Assembly: GCA_964412365.1 (NCBI GenBank)
Contig: CAYPOI010000081.1
Location: forward strand, 1-11,882
DNA: 11,882 bases
Direction: 5' to 3'
Source: CAMTWZ01 sp964412365
GTDB lineage: Bacteria > Bacteroidota > Rhodothermia > Balneolales > HLUCCA01
The notes under the pieces were generated by a model. That model was not told the DNA's origin and did not search any database. It worked only from the letters and a program-made list of their open reading frames with translations. Positions 6,184 to 11,882 of the stretch are shown piece after piece. Each line of letters opens with the position of its first letter. The first letter of the stretch is position 1. A program made the position numbers and the translations under genes.

Positions 6184-6978
6184 ATGTCTCTACCATCGCT
6201 AACCGCCGGTGAATACTTGTTGGTCTACAACATGTTGTCATTCACCATCGCTGCCATGGGCGCGTCTTTCGCGTTTTTCATCATGGGTCAACAGCGAGTC
6301 GCACCGAAATATCGCATCTCTCTGATCGTATCGTCGCTGGTAGTCGGTATCGCCGCCTACCACTACTTCCGCATTTTCGGAAGCTGGCAAGGTGCCTATG
6401 AATTGGTCGGTGGAGCCTATGTGGCCACCGGTGTCGCATTCAACGATGCCTACCGCTATGTGGATTGGTTGCTCACCGTTCCCCTGTTGCTGGTGGAATT
6501 GGTCTTGGTGTTGAGCTTGGCTCGCGACAAGAGCGGTCCGATGCTTACCAAGTTGGGCATTGCTGCTTTCCTGATGATCGCATTGGGTTATCCAGGCGAG
6601 ATCATGGCTCATGGCGACAAAACTCTCTTTGGTGCCTACGGATTCTGGGGAACAGCCAGCTCGATTCCGTTCTTCTACATCCTCTATATCTTGTGGGTAG
6701 AACTGGGCCAAGCGATCAAAGGTCAACCAGAGCGCGTCGGAGTCTTGTTCCGCAACATGCGCTTGTTGTTGGTATTCACGTGGGGCTTTTACCCGATTGT
6801 GTACATGCTTCCATTCTTCGGCCTCGACGCCACCCAAGCAGTGGTTTCGATCCAAGTGGGGTATGCCATCGCTGACGTATTGGCCAAAGCTGGTTACGGT
6901 GTCATGATCTACGCCATCGCTCGTGAGAAATCACTCGCCGACGGCTGGAACGACAACGTCGGTCTTGCCAAAGCGTAA
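6184..6978 (+). CDS. Light-driven outward proton pump, xanthorhodopsin-like
   Basis: This is a 264-residue seven-helix retinal protein of the inner membrane. Helix C reads RYVDWLLTVPLLLVE, giving R91, the proton acceptor D94, T98 and the donor E105: the DTE motif of outward proton pumps. Retinal attaches at K235 in helix G (ADVLAKAGYGV), with counter-ion D231. H60 (AAYHYFRI) matches the conserved helix B histidine of proteorhodopsins. L102 sits at the position of L105 in green-absorbing proteorhodopsin, so green absorption is expected. Aligning helix E (WGTASSIPFFYILYILW) on bacteriorhodopsin and Gloeobacter rhodopsin puts G156 at the site of BR W138 and GR G178, the opening that lets a carotenoid antenna touch retinal. 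Helix E and the ATWGFYP-like FTWGFYPIVYM block look xanthorhodopsin-like. CrtY and Blh, encoded next door, supply the chromophore. A small membrane protein gene starts 2 nt after the stop. Confidence 0.96.
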   Translation: MSLPSLTAGEYLLVYNMLSFTIAAMGASFAFFIMGQQRVAPKYRISLIVSSLVVGIAAYHYFRIFGSWQGAYELVGGAYVATGVAFNDAYRYVDWLLTVPLLLVELVLVLSLARDKSGPMLTKLGIAAFLMIALGYPGEIMAHGDKTLFGAYGFWGTASSIPFFYILYILWVELGQAIKGQPERVGVLFRNMRLLLVFTWGFYPIVYMLPFFGLDATQAVVSIQVGYAIADVLAKAGYGVMIYAIAREKSLADGWNDNVGLAKA

Positions 6979-6980
6979 TC

Positions 6981-7181
6981 ATGATTACCCGGTTTAAAAC
7001 CTTGGTAATCGGATCCGTATCCGGTGCCTTGTTTGGAGTTGCCTTTGCCGCATTCGCTTCAGTCCTTCATATGGGACCGGAGCTATGGCATGGCATCTCC
7101 GAAACCTGGTGGTTCTTCGCCATGCTTGGCGCCTTCGCCGGTTGGTTTCATCCACGAGACCGACAACCGCTCATCTCATGA
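6981..7181 (+). CDS. 66-residue membrane protein coupled to the rhodopsin gene
   Basis: I do not recognise a family. The ATG lies 2 nt after the rhodopsin stop, and the stop is followed within 5 nt by the operon terminator, so the two genes form a closed bicistron. Helix 1 (about 8-29, TLVIGSVSGALFGVAFAAF) carries a glycine zipper, G11-xxx-G15-xxx-G19. Helix 2 (about 43-56, WWFFAMLGAFAGWF) is short and aromatic with G50-xxx-G54. The linker holds HMGPELWHGISE, and the tail is polar (HPRDRQPLIS). Glycine zippers favour tight helix packing, so contact with itself or with the rhodopsin is possible, but this is inference. There is no signal peptide cleavage site or lipobox. Alternatives are a chance open frame, argued against by its tight position and strongly membrane-like composition, or a general small membrane protein. 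Confidence 0.78.
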   Translation: MITRFKTLVIGSVSGALFGVAFAAFASVLHMGPELWHGISETWWFFAMLGAFAGWFHPRDRQPLIS

Positions 7182-7185
7182 AACA

Positions 7186-7214
7186 AAAAAAGGCCGGATC
7201 TTCCGGCCTTTTTT
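7186..7214. terminator. Bidirectional terminator between the rhodopsin operon and the S9 peptidase gene
   Basis: GGCCGGA (7192-7198) pairs with TCCGGCC (7202-7208) around a TCT loop, flanked by six A (7186-7191) and six T (7209-7214). The symmetry gives a T tract on both strands. It lies 5 nt after the small membrane protein stop on plus and 12 nt beyond the peptidase stop (7226) on minus, so it can serve both converging units. Confidence 0.9.
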
Positions 7215-7225
7215 GTTGGTGGCAA

Positions 7226-9172
7226 TCAGTTCAGATAGGTGTCGAACCAATCCATCATGCGGATGTGATAATCATATCGTGCGGTGGAATTCCGGTTTCC
7301 ATGTCCTTCGCCCGGGTACAATACCAAGCGCAAGGGAACCTCGGGCTTGCGCACCTTAATGTGGCGGAACAGCTCGAGCGATTGTCCCGGATGCACCCTC
7401 GTATCGTCTTTTCCATGCAGGATGAGAAGCGGTGTCTGCGAGCGATCCACATAATAAATAGGGCTGCGTTTCAGGTTGTCTTCCCAATAATCCCAGATTC
7501 GCTTGCGCGAATGAACGTGATACAATTCTTCGGGGATGTCGCTCGTGCCCCATTTCGAGATGTTGTTGCTGATGCCGACCGACATTACACCCGCCGCGAA
7601 GCGATGCGAATAATAGGTGCTCATCCACGCCGTGGCATACCCACCATACGATCCGCCGGTGACACCCACGCGCGCGCTGTCCGCAAGTCCAATCGCGATG
7701 AGATGATCCACGCCATCCACCACATCATCGAATTCTTTTCCACCCAGATCGCCTTGCGACATATAGGTGAAGGGAATGCCACGACCCGTGCTTCCCCGAT
7801 AGTTCGGATAGAACACGGCATATCCTTTTGCCGCAGCCACATGTCCAGGCGCGTTGTAACTGGTGAGCCATCCGTTCGAATAGTGCGCTTCGGGTCCGCC
7901 GTGCACCACGGTGATCAGCGGATATTTGGTGCCGGCTTGCTCGCCGATCGGACGAAAAAGAATTCCCTGGATGGAGACACCATCACGCGAGGTGTAGGTG
8001 ATGACCTCTTGCTTGGCCAAGGTCACGTCTTTCAGCGATGGGTTGGAATCGGTAAGGCGACGTGCCGCCTGATCGCGAGGTGTTTTGATATAGACTTCGT
8101 TCGGATGGGTCGGCGTGCTGGCCACAAACGCGATCGTCCCGTTCGTGGATGTGGAATATGAGGCGAAAATCGGTGAGGTGGTTGGCAGGATGCGGGTGAA
8201 ACGCGATCCGTCAGGGCGCATGCTGCCGAAGCTGGTTTGTGTGCCTTCGCTGGCGATGAAACGGATTTCCTGGTTCGAATGCCAATGAAATGCGGCGAAT
8301 TCCCCTTCGAAATCACTCATCAAATAGGTGCCCACGGCTTGGTTGCGGACCGGTGCGATTTTGAGGCGCGCGTCGGTCGGATCGTTCAGGTCAAACGCAC
8401 CGCGAATGGCGAGAGATTTTCCATCCGGGCTGAATTCGAACCCGGCGAGTTTCCCGGCATGTTGGATGGTGTCGGTCACGGATTTCGTAGCGTGCGATAC
8501 GATATAGATGGCTTGTGCCATGTATTGGTCGTCGACGTTCGGTGTTGGGGCCACGGAAAGAGCGAGTGTGGTGAGATCCGCCGTCCAAGCGATGTTGTAA
8601 ACCGAACCGGGGATGTCGAGTTTGTGCGGCGTATGGCCGGCTTTATCCACGTTTTGCAAAAACGCTTTGCGGTTAGGGATGTATTCTTCGAACAATTCGG
8701 GTTGGTAGGGGAGGTCGGATTTGGGTCGAGCCGAAAGTTCATTGGCGATATACGCGATGTGGGCGCCATCGGAAGCCCAGACATAGGAGCTGATTGACGT
8801 TTCGTGGGAATGCAGTTTTTTCGGAGTTCCGCCCGTGGCTGGGATTTCGTACAGCGAGGAGCCGGCATCGCCTGGGCGTCGGGAAAGGAAGGTGATGGTC
8901 TGGGTGCGTGGCCGGATGGAGACGGCGGAGACGGAGGCATCGGTCACGAGAGGTTGCGAGGCCCCGGTTGCCGGATTCAGCACGTAGAGGTGGGTGGAGC
9001 TGGGGCGGTTTTCGGTCAGCGGGTTGGCGGGAACGGCCAAGGTATAGGCGAGGAAAGAGGCGTCGGGGGAGATCGACACGCTGGTGACGAGTCGGATATC
9101 CGCGACCTGCAACGGCGTGAGTCCCTGTGCCGCTAAAGCGATGGGGAAGAATAGGATAACGAGGAATTTCAT
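7226..9172 (-). CDS. Secreted S9 family peptidase (prolyl oligopeptidase / acylaminoacyl-peptidase type)
   Basis: This 648-residue serine peptidase carries a signal peptide (MKFLVILFFPIALAAQG) and should act in the periplasm or outside the cell on short peptides, possibly releasing dipeptides. Residues about 20-380 form a WD40-like beta-propeller built of repeats such as SISPDASFLAY, YVWASDGAHIAYIA and EFSPDGKSLAI. The C-terminal alpha/beta-hydrolase domain (about 390-648) has the oxyanion-region HGGPE (424-428), the nucleophile S508 in GGSYGG, D590 in HGKDDTRV and H624 in GEGHG, so the catalytic triad is complete. Length is normal for the family. ATG at 9172 directly precedes the signal peptide. 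The left end of the RAYT element begins 11 nt upstream, so the promoter must lie in or beyond repeat DNA; the repeat itself supplies a TATATAA-like stretch. Subfamily and substrate cannot be told from this sequence. Confidence 0.94.
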   Translation of the reverse strand: MKFLVILFFPIALAAQGLTPLQVADIRLVTSVSISPDASFLAYTLAVPANPLTENRPSSTHLYVLNPATGASQPLVTDASVSAVSIRPRTQTITFLSRRPGDAGSSLYEIPATGGTPKKLHSHETSISSYVWASDGAHIAYIANELSARPKSDLPYQPELFEEYIPNRKAFLQNVDKAGHTPHKLDIPGSVYNIAWTADLTTLALSVAPTPNVDDQYMAQAIYIVSHATKSVTDTIQHAGKLAGFEFSPDGKSLAIRGAFDLNDPTDARLKIAPVRNQAVGTYLMSDFEGEFAAFHWHSNQEIRFIASEGTQTSFGSMRPDGSRFTRILPTTSPIFASYSTSTNGTIAFVASTPTHPNEVYIKTPRDQAARRLTDSNPSLKDVTLAKQEVITYTSRDGVSIQGILFRPIGEQAGTKYPLITVVHGGPEAHYSNGWLTSYNAPGHVAAAKGYAVFYPNYRGSTGRGIPFTYMSQGDLGGKEFDDVVDGVDHLIAIGLADSARVGVTGGSYGGYATAWMSTYYSHRFAAGVMSVGISNNISKWGTSDIPEELYHVHSRKRIWDYWEDNLKRSPIYYVDRSQTPLLILHGKDDTRVHPGQSLELFRHIKVRKPEVPLRLVLYPGEGHGNRNSTARYDYHIRMMDWFDTYLN

Positions 9173-9183
9173 GGCGATTGGTT

Positions 9184-9209
9184 TTTATATAGGTATGCTG
9201 TCCGCAAGT
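9184..9209 (+). repeat. Outer left end repeat (copy A)
   Basis: This 26-nt stretch matches 9472-9497 with two mismatches (positions 10 and 14). It begins TTTATATAG and ends CTGTCCGCAAGT. Positions 9195-9209 (ATGCTGTCCGCAAGT) are a perfect 15-nt inverted match to 10390-10404. It lies 12 to 37 nt from the S9 peptidase start codon and so forms part of that gene's leader or promoter. Confidence 0.85.
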
Positions 9210-9281
9210 GGTGTTTATTCCTCAACATACCGCATTTGGAGGACGTGGGCAACGTTTTTTGGTGCCGCTACCCTCCAGATG

Positions 9282-9313
9282 CGCACGGATTTCACAGATT
9301 TATTTAGGAACGA
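9282..9313 (+). repeat. Left-arm leader repeat, outer copy
   Basis: The 32 nt starting CGCACGGATT and ending TTTAGGAACGA match 9570-9601 at 28 positions. In both copies the segment starts 84 nt downstream of the first base of the end motif, and both lead to a CCCCCATCC(C)AATGA start site (9356-9369 and 9663-9677). This shows the outer copy once preceded a transposase gene. Confidence 0.8.
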
Positions 9314-9399
9314 TAGTACTTGATTTCGACCAAATAAAGTTTTACATACCCAAAACCCCCATCCAATGACTCTCCCAATTCATATCACCCAAAGGCGGT

Positions 9400-9439
9400 G
9401 GAGCCGCAGATTGTCCTCAGAGGATGGGCTGCATGCTCC
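9400..9439. repeat. Imperfect 40-nt palindrome (REP-like hairpin)
   Basis: Three stacked stems can form: GGAGC/GCTCC (9400-9404 with 9435-9439), GCAG/CTGC (9406-9409 with 9429-9432) and TCCT/AGGA (9414-9417 with 9421-9424) around a CAG loop, separated by small bulges. It lies between the two left arms, after the vestigial start codon at 9366. It looks like the kind of hairpin RAYT transposases recognise. No second copy is in the window. Confidence 0.55.
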
Positions 9440-9471
9440 GAGATCCGACCATTTAAGTGAGGATTCATTTA

Positions 9472-9510
9472 TTTATATAGTTATACTGTCCGCAAGTCCC
9501 TCTAAACTCC
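9472..9510 (+). repeat. Inner left end repeat (copy B)
   Basis: The first 26 nt repeat copy A. From 9486 to 9510 (CTGTCCGCAAGT then CCCTCTAAACTCC) the sequence is an inverted match to 10498-10474 with three mismatches, so copy B and the outer right end D share a longer end sequence than A and C do. That cross-match is informative about which ends belong together. Confidence 0.8.
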
Positions 9511-9569
9511 CATCAAACATCGTTTCGAGCACAGAGAGACCGTTGTTTATACGAAATGAGGTGACTTAA

Positions 9570-9601
9570 CGCACAGATTCCACAGCTTTTTTTAGGAACG
9601 A
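9570..9601 (+). repeat. Left-arm leader repeat, inner copy
   Basis: This is the partner of 9282-9313, starting CGCACAGATT and ending TTTAGGAACGA. It lies 73 nt before the intact transposase start. The distance from the repeat to the start codon is about 20 nt longer than in the outer copy. Confidence 0.8.
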
Positions 9602-9673
9602 AATTCCTTGCATTCGTAACTAAAATAGTTCATCTTCGATCGTTCAACGTCACAACGCCAGACCCCCATCCCA

Positions 9674-10345
9674 ATGAAGCCACTCCTTCATCCGAGCGAG
9701 ATATTTCATATTTACAATCATGCGGTAGGTTCAGATAACCTGTTCCGAGTTTCCGATGATTATATGAGATTCCTATCCGTCCTACCGTATCACACGCGGT
9801 TTTTCAGTGATCTCCACGCGTATTGTCTGATGCCGAATCACCTGCATCTGTTAATTCGAATCTGTTCGAAACATGAGATCATGAACAGACTGGTCAGAGA
9901 AGAAATAAAACGTATCAAAATGATTGATAAAGTTGGACTTATGGACGAATTTGAGTTCAGTAGATATATGTCGACGTGCCTAGGTCGTGCATTCAGCTCT
10001 CACGCACAGTACATGAATAGGACGTATTCCAGGATGGGAAATCTATTTATCTCAAACTTCAAGCGAAAGGCGATAACAGATGATGAATACTACCGAAACG
10101 TGGTTCGCTATATCCATCGAAATCCGGTGAATCATGGATTTGTCGAAGGAATGTCGGATTGGGCTTATAGCTCCTATCATCAGTACAGATTCATGGATGA
10201 TCGGTACAAAGCAAGCTGCGGATTGTTCGACGTGTTTGGTGATTTTCAGAATTTCGTGGTAGCTCACGAGTACTCAAACCCCAGCACAGAATTCGTACCC
10301 GATTTCAATACTAAATCGGTGAATTCAAATTCGTCAGATAAATAA
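9674..10345 (+). CDS. REP-associated tyrosine transposase (RAYT, Y1 HUH family)
   Basis: This 223-residue single-strand DNA endonuclease is related to the IS200/IS605 TnpA family. The HUH metal site is YCLMPNHLHLLIR (50-62), with H56 and H58. The later family block GNLFISNFKRKAITDDEYY then RNVVRYIHRNPVNHG (about 122-155) carries the helix expected to hold the catalytic tyrosine; Y139, Y140 or Y146 are candidates and I cannot choose between them. Length is typical and the frame is intact, so it may be active. ATG at 9674 follows CCCCCATCCCA, repeated before a dead start at 9366. Base composition is AT-richer than neighbouring genes, consistent with transfer. The protein likely nicks at the REP-like ends that frame it, either moving the element or spreading such ends through the genome. 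Confidence 0.93.
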   Translation: MKPLLHPSEIFHIYNHAVGSDNLFRVSDDYMRFLSVLPYHTRFFSDLHAYCLMPNHLHLLIRICSKHEIMNRLVREEIKRIKMIDKVGLMDEFEFSRYMSTCLGRAFSSHAQYMNRTYSRMGNLFISNFKRKAITDDEYYRNVVRYIHRNPVNHGFVEGMSDWAYSSYHQYRFMDDRYKASCGLFDVFGDFQNFVVAHEYSNPSTEFVPDFNTKSVNSNSSDK

Positions 10346-10353
10346 TTAAGAAC

Positions 10354-10368
10354 ATCGCTACAGGCGAT
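10354..10368 (+). repeat. Subterminal hairpin after the transposase
   Basis: ATCGC (10354-10358) and GCGAT (10364-10368) can pair around loop TACAG, 9 nt after the transposase stop and 22 nt before the right end motif. IS200-type enzymes recognise such subterminal hairpins. There is no T tract, so it is not a usual terminator. Confidence 0.5.
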
Positions 10369-10389
10369 ATTTGATAAGAGTATATGTAG

Positions 10390-10404
10390 ACTTGCGGACA
10401 GCAT
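10390..10404 (-). repeat. Inner right end repeat (copy C)
   Basis: ACTTGCGGACAGCAT is the perfect inverted complement of the outer left end (9195-9209). It is preceded by an ATATTTGATAAGAGTAT stretch that has a shorter relative (ATATTTGACAGGTAT) before copy D, so the right arms are duplicated as the left arms are. Confidence 0.8.
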
Positions 10405-10473
10405 CTACTCGCCATCCGATCAATCGACCCCGTCTAAAAGCCAATGAGCAGGCATTTCGGGCTATATTTGACA

Positions 10474-10501
10474 GGTATTTAGAGGGGCTTGCGGACAGCA
10501 T
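10474..10501 (-). repeat. Outer right end repeat (copy D), inside a coding sequence
   Basis: On minus it reads ATGCTGTCCGCAAG then CCCCTCTAAATACC, an inverted match to copy B. It coincides with the last codons of the coiled-coil protein gene, encoding AVRKPL and the TAA stop (10481-10479). Confidence 0.8.
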
Positions 10502-11006
10502 CATCGTCATCCTCCGTCACCGCTCCCAACCTCGCGCGCTGCTCAGCCAATCTCGCCTCGAGCTCGGCTAATCTCATCTCGGCCTGTGCGATCTTGCGCC
10601 GGTCTTCGGCTATCTCGGCTCGGTTGACCCGACGATCCCGTTCTTTACGGTCCACCCGCTCTTTGGCCTGATTGATCCTCTCACGTGCTTCCGATATTTT
10701 CGCTTCACTCTCGGTAAGTCGTGTCTCCAAGCTGTCGGCACGTCCATGCACCCGTGCTCGAGCCTCTTCCGAACGCAAGCGTCCGAATTCGCGACCTGTC
10801 AACGTGTCTTTCTTCGTACCGTAGGCTGCGCCTCTTGGAGAATCAGGATGATCGTGGCGATGAATACTGTCTTGTCTTCCCGGATTATCTGCCTTCCCTT
10901 GCCGTTCAACCCTAACACTGTCCGATTTCCCTCGGTTAACGGGCCGTTCCGGCTTTTGCGGAGGCTGAACCAACAACGTCAACGCGATGATTAAACTAGC
11001 AATCAT
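10479..11006 (-). CDS. Secreted coiled-coil protein with element-derived C-terminus, function unknown
   Basis: The protein has 175 residues from ATG at 11006. The segment MIASLIIALTLLVQPP is a likely signal peptide, followed by a charged, Pro- and Arg-rich stretch with a NPGRQDSIHRHDHPDSPRGA run. From about residue 80 to 160 it is a long Arg/Glu/Ala coiled coil (RLTESEAKISEARERIN, AEMRLAELEARLAEQRARL). I do not recognise a family; a periplasmic structural or scaffold role is conceivable. ATG at 11012 overlaps the upstream stop as ATGA and would add two residues, but the Shine-Dalgarno GGAGA lies 6 nt before the ATG at 11006, so I prefer that. It is the second gene of an operon with the lipoprotein at 11009-11197. 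The final AVRKPL and stop come from a mobile-element end, so the original C-terminus has probably been lost or replaced. Confidence 0.75.
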   Translation of the reverse strand: MIASLIIALTLLVQPPQKPERPVNRGKSDSVRVERQGKADNPGRQDSIHRHDHPDSPRGAAYGTKKDTLTGREFGRLRSEEARARVHGRADSLETRLTESEAKISEARERINQAKERVDRKERDRRVNRAEIAEDRRKIAQAEMRLAELEARLAEQRARLGAVTEDDDDAVRKPL

Positions 11007-11008
11007 GG

Positions 11009-11197
11009 TCATTCTCCAATGGTTTCGAGTGAGTCCAATGCGGCATCCAACGAATCACTGGCCACTTGGATGGAATCTTCGCCCGCGTTGAGCGTGATGA
11101 TCAATGAATCGGCTCTGGCATGGTCGGATGTCGTTTCATTGTTTGATTGGCACGCCGTGAAGGAGGCCATCAGTAGTACAAAAGATAGGATGCGCAT
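11009..11197 (-). CDS. Small lipoprotein, 62 residues, function unknown
   Basis: MRILSFVLLMASFTAC is a lipoprotein signal with the lipidated Cys at residue 16. The mature part (about 46 residues) starts QSNNETTSDHARADS and ends with an acidic helix containing repeated D-S pairs, SIQVASDSLDAALDSLE, which could be amphipathic or join a coiled coil. I chose ATG at 11197 because the lipid signal begins there; the frame stays open upstream, but those residues are not signal-like. The stop lies 2 nt before the preferred start of the coiled-coil gene (4-nt ATGA overlap with the alternative), so the two are translationally coupled and may act together in the envelope. No family is recognised. It is similar in plan to the lipoprotein at 1969-2130. 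Confidence 0.75.
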   Translation of the reverse strand: MRILSFVLLMASFTACQSNNETTSDHARADSLIITLNAGEDSIQVASDSLDAALDSLETIGE

Positions 11198-11215
11198 AAT
11201 GTTGTTATTGTTTGT

Positions 11216-11246
11216 CCAATCTATGCGTAACGCAGCCGAATCGCAA
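11216..11246 (-). promoter_or_regulatory. Candidate Bacteroidota-type promoter of the lipoprotein/coiled-coil operon
   Basis: On minus, TTG (11246-11244) is followed after exactly 20 nt by TAGATTGG (11223-11216), one mismatch from the -7 consensus TAnnTTTG. The normal -33/-7 spacing in Bacteroidota is about 19-21 nt. It ends 18 nt before the lipoprotein ATG. The match is partial, so this is a candidate only. On plus, TATATTGG at 11264-11271 resembles a -7 for the divergent gene but lacks a -33 TTG. Confidence 0.35.
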
Positions 11247-11298
11247 TTCATATTCTCTTCCACTATATTGGCCGAGCCCAATCTTAGTCAACACACCT

Positions 11299-11882
11299 AT
11301 GTTTGCAATCGCTTGGCTTCTGGCCTTGATCGTCACTGCCCCGCCGCCGTTCGTTGTATCGGATTCTCTCTTTGACGACACCGCAGGTGTCGTATTCATT
11401 TCCGCCCGTGAAGGTTGGACCTACATACCCGGCGACAACCCTGCCTATGCCGATCCCGATTATGACGACTCGGCCTGGTTCCGCACATCCCCGGGTGACA
11501 TCCGTCTGAACGCCGACGCTCCCGATTCAATCGCTTGGTCCGGCATCGGATGGTTCCGCTTCCGGTTCACCATCGATTCTACGCTCACCGACATCCCTCT
11601 CCTCTGGCGTGTGGGCACCTGGGGCGGACTCACCCTCTTCGTCGATGGCGTAGAGCAAAGCAGCTGGGGACGTCCCCATGCGAATCCCGATTCCGTGATT
11701 CATGATCATCCGCTGAATCAGCTTTCCCGTGTACCGCCCGCTCAACTCGTTCCCGGGCGCACCTACACCATGGCGATCCGCTACGCCAACATCCAAGAAC
11801 CGGCGACCTACCGTTGGCTGAATCAGCCCACCGACATCGATCCGCTCATACGCCTTGCTAAACCTCAGTACGCCCAATTCAT
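11299..11882 (+). CDS. N-terminal part of a secreted or membrane sensor-like protein with a jelly-roll domain (3' end outside window)
   Basis: 194 residues are present. MFAIAWLLALIVTAPPP is a signal peptide or first membrane anchor. It is followed by a galactose-binding-like beta-sandwich: WTYIPGDNPAYADPDYDDSA, then W and F residues typical of the fold, then IGWFRFRFTID, LLWRVGTWGGLTLFVDGVEQ and a TYTMAIRYAN strand. In Bacteroidota such a domain often forms the extracytoplasmic front end of membrane histidine kinases, SpoIIE-type phosphatases or cyclases, and it also occurs in glycoside hydrolases. The part that would decide lies beyond the right edge. ATG at 11299 has no Shine-Dalgarno site. 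It is divergent from the lipoprotein operon with 101 nt between starts. The open frame, high Asp/Trp content and absence of stops support a real gene. Confidence 0.7.
   Translation, partial: MFAIAWLLALIVTAPPPFVVSDSLFDDTAGVVFISAREGWTYIPGDNPAYADPDYDDSAWFRTSPGDIRLNADAPDSIAWSGIGWFRFRFTIDSTLTDIPLLWRVGTWGGLTLFVDGVEQSSWGRPHANPDSVIHDHPLNQLSRVPPAQLVPGRTYTMAIRYANIQEPATYRWLNQPTDIDPLIRLAKPQYAQF

Larger units (their letters stand above)
9184..10504 (+). mobile_element. REP/RAYT element, apparently two nested copies
   Basis: The segment holds one transposase gene framed by four copies of the end motif CTGTCCGCAAG: two forward on the left (9198, 9486) and two inverted on the right (ending 10401 and 10498). 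The two left arms are homologous over about 190 nt, down to a shared CCCCCATCC(C)AATGA leader and start codon. In the outer copy only the start remains and the coding part is missing. The inner unit (about 9472-10404) is complete; the outer unit (9184 to about 10504) looks like a decayed relative into which it jumped, or a duplication of the ends. AT-richer transposase codons compared with neighbours support acquisition. Boundaries are estimated from the repeats; no target duplication is expected for HUH single-strand transposition. Confidence 0.75.

Noticed and set aside
7085..8161. A 358-residue plus-strand open frame.
   Set aside because: It starts inside the small membrane protein, crosses the bidirectional terminator and then runs antisense to the catalytic domain of the S9 peptidase.
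9366..9569. A 67-residue open frame starting at the outer-copy ATG.
   Set aside because: It only shares the leader and start codon with the transposase, then crosses a palindrome and the inner left end. It is a vestige and not a functional gene.
10371..10571. A 66-residue plus-strand open frame across the right ends.
   Set aside because: It is composed of repeat copies C and D and antisense coiled-coil sequence, with no family likeness.

Overview
This window looks like part of a chromosome of a moderate-GC, light-harvesting member of the Bacteroidota or a close relative such as Balneolota or Rhodothermota. The evidence is weak or absent Shine-Dalgarno sites on many genes, a plausible TTG-N20-TAnnTTTG-type promoter, small lipoproteins with short lipoboxes, a xanthorhodopsin-type proton pump next to crtY and blh, and a monomeric isocitrate dehydrogenase. 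The exact lineage cannot be fixed from this sequence.

Layout. Positions 1-1522 (minus) carry most of a monomeric NADP isocitrate dehydrogenase that runs off the left edge. Positions 1523-1816 hold no gene but several short repeats, chiefly a heptanucleotide array (CCGTCTA, 12 copies) with an inverted partner abutting the icd start codon. A CAU-anticodon tRNA and a 53-residue lipoprotein with a strong terminator follow, both on minus. A LolA-like periplasmic protein (plus) converges on, and overlaps by 14 nt, a two-domain universal stress protein (minus).

The centre (3045-7181) is a phototrophy locus. On minus, crtY (lycopene cyclase) and blh (beta-carotene 15,15'-dioxygenase) overlap by 22 nt, and the stress-protein gene follows 39 nt later, so the three may be one transcript. 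Divergently, on plus, a 264-residue rhodopsin of the xanthorhodopsin type is followed after 2 nt by a 66-residue membrane protein and a bidirectional terminator. CrtY makes beta-carotene, Blh cleaves it to retinal, and the rhodopsin binds retinal at K235 to pump protons outward. Its glycine at position 156 matches the opening through which xanthorhodopsin-type pumps contact a carotenoid antenna. The 66-residue protein, with a glycine-zipper helix, is unrecognised and is the best candidate for something new.

Right part. A secreted S9 family peptidase (minus) ends at the shared terminator. Its start lies 11 nt from a REP/RAYT-type mobile element (about 9184-10504) holding one intact HUH transposase (RAYT). 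The element has two left ends and two right ends, which suggests nesting of one element inside the remnant of another. Its outer right end has supplied the last codons and the stop of a neighbouring coiled-coil protein gene. That gene is the second cistron of a minus-strand operon whose first cistron is a small lipoprotein. Divergent from this operon, the 5' part of a large secreted or membrane sensor-like protein runs off the right edge.
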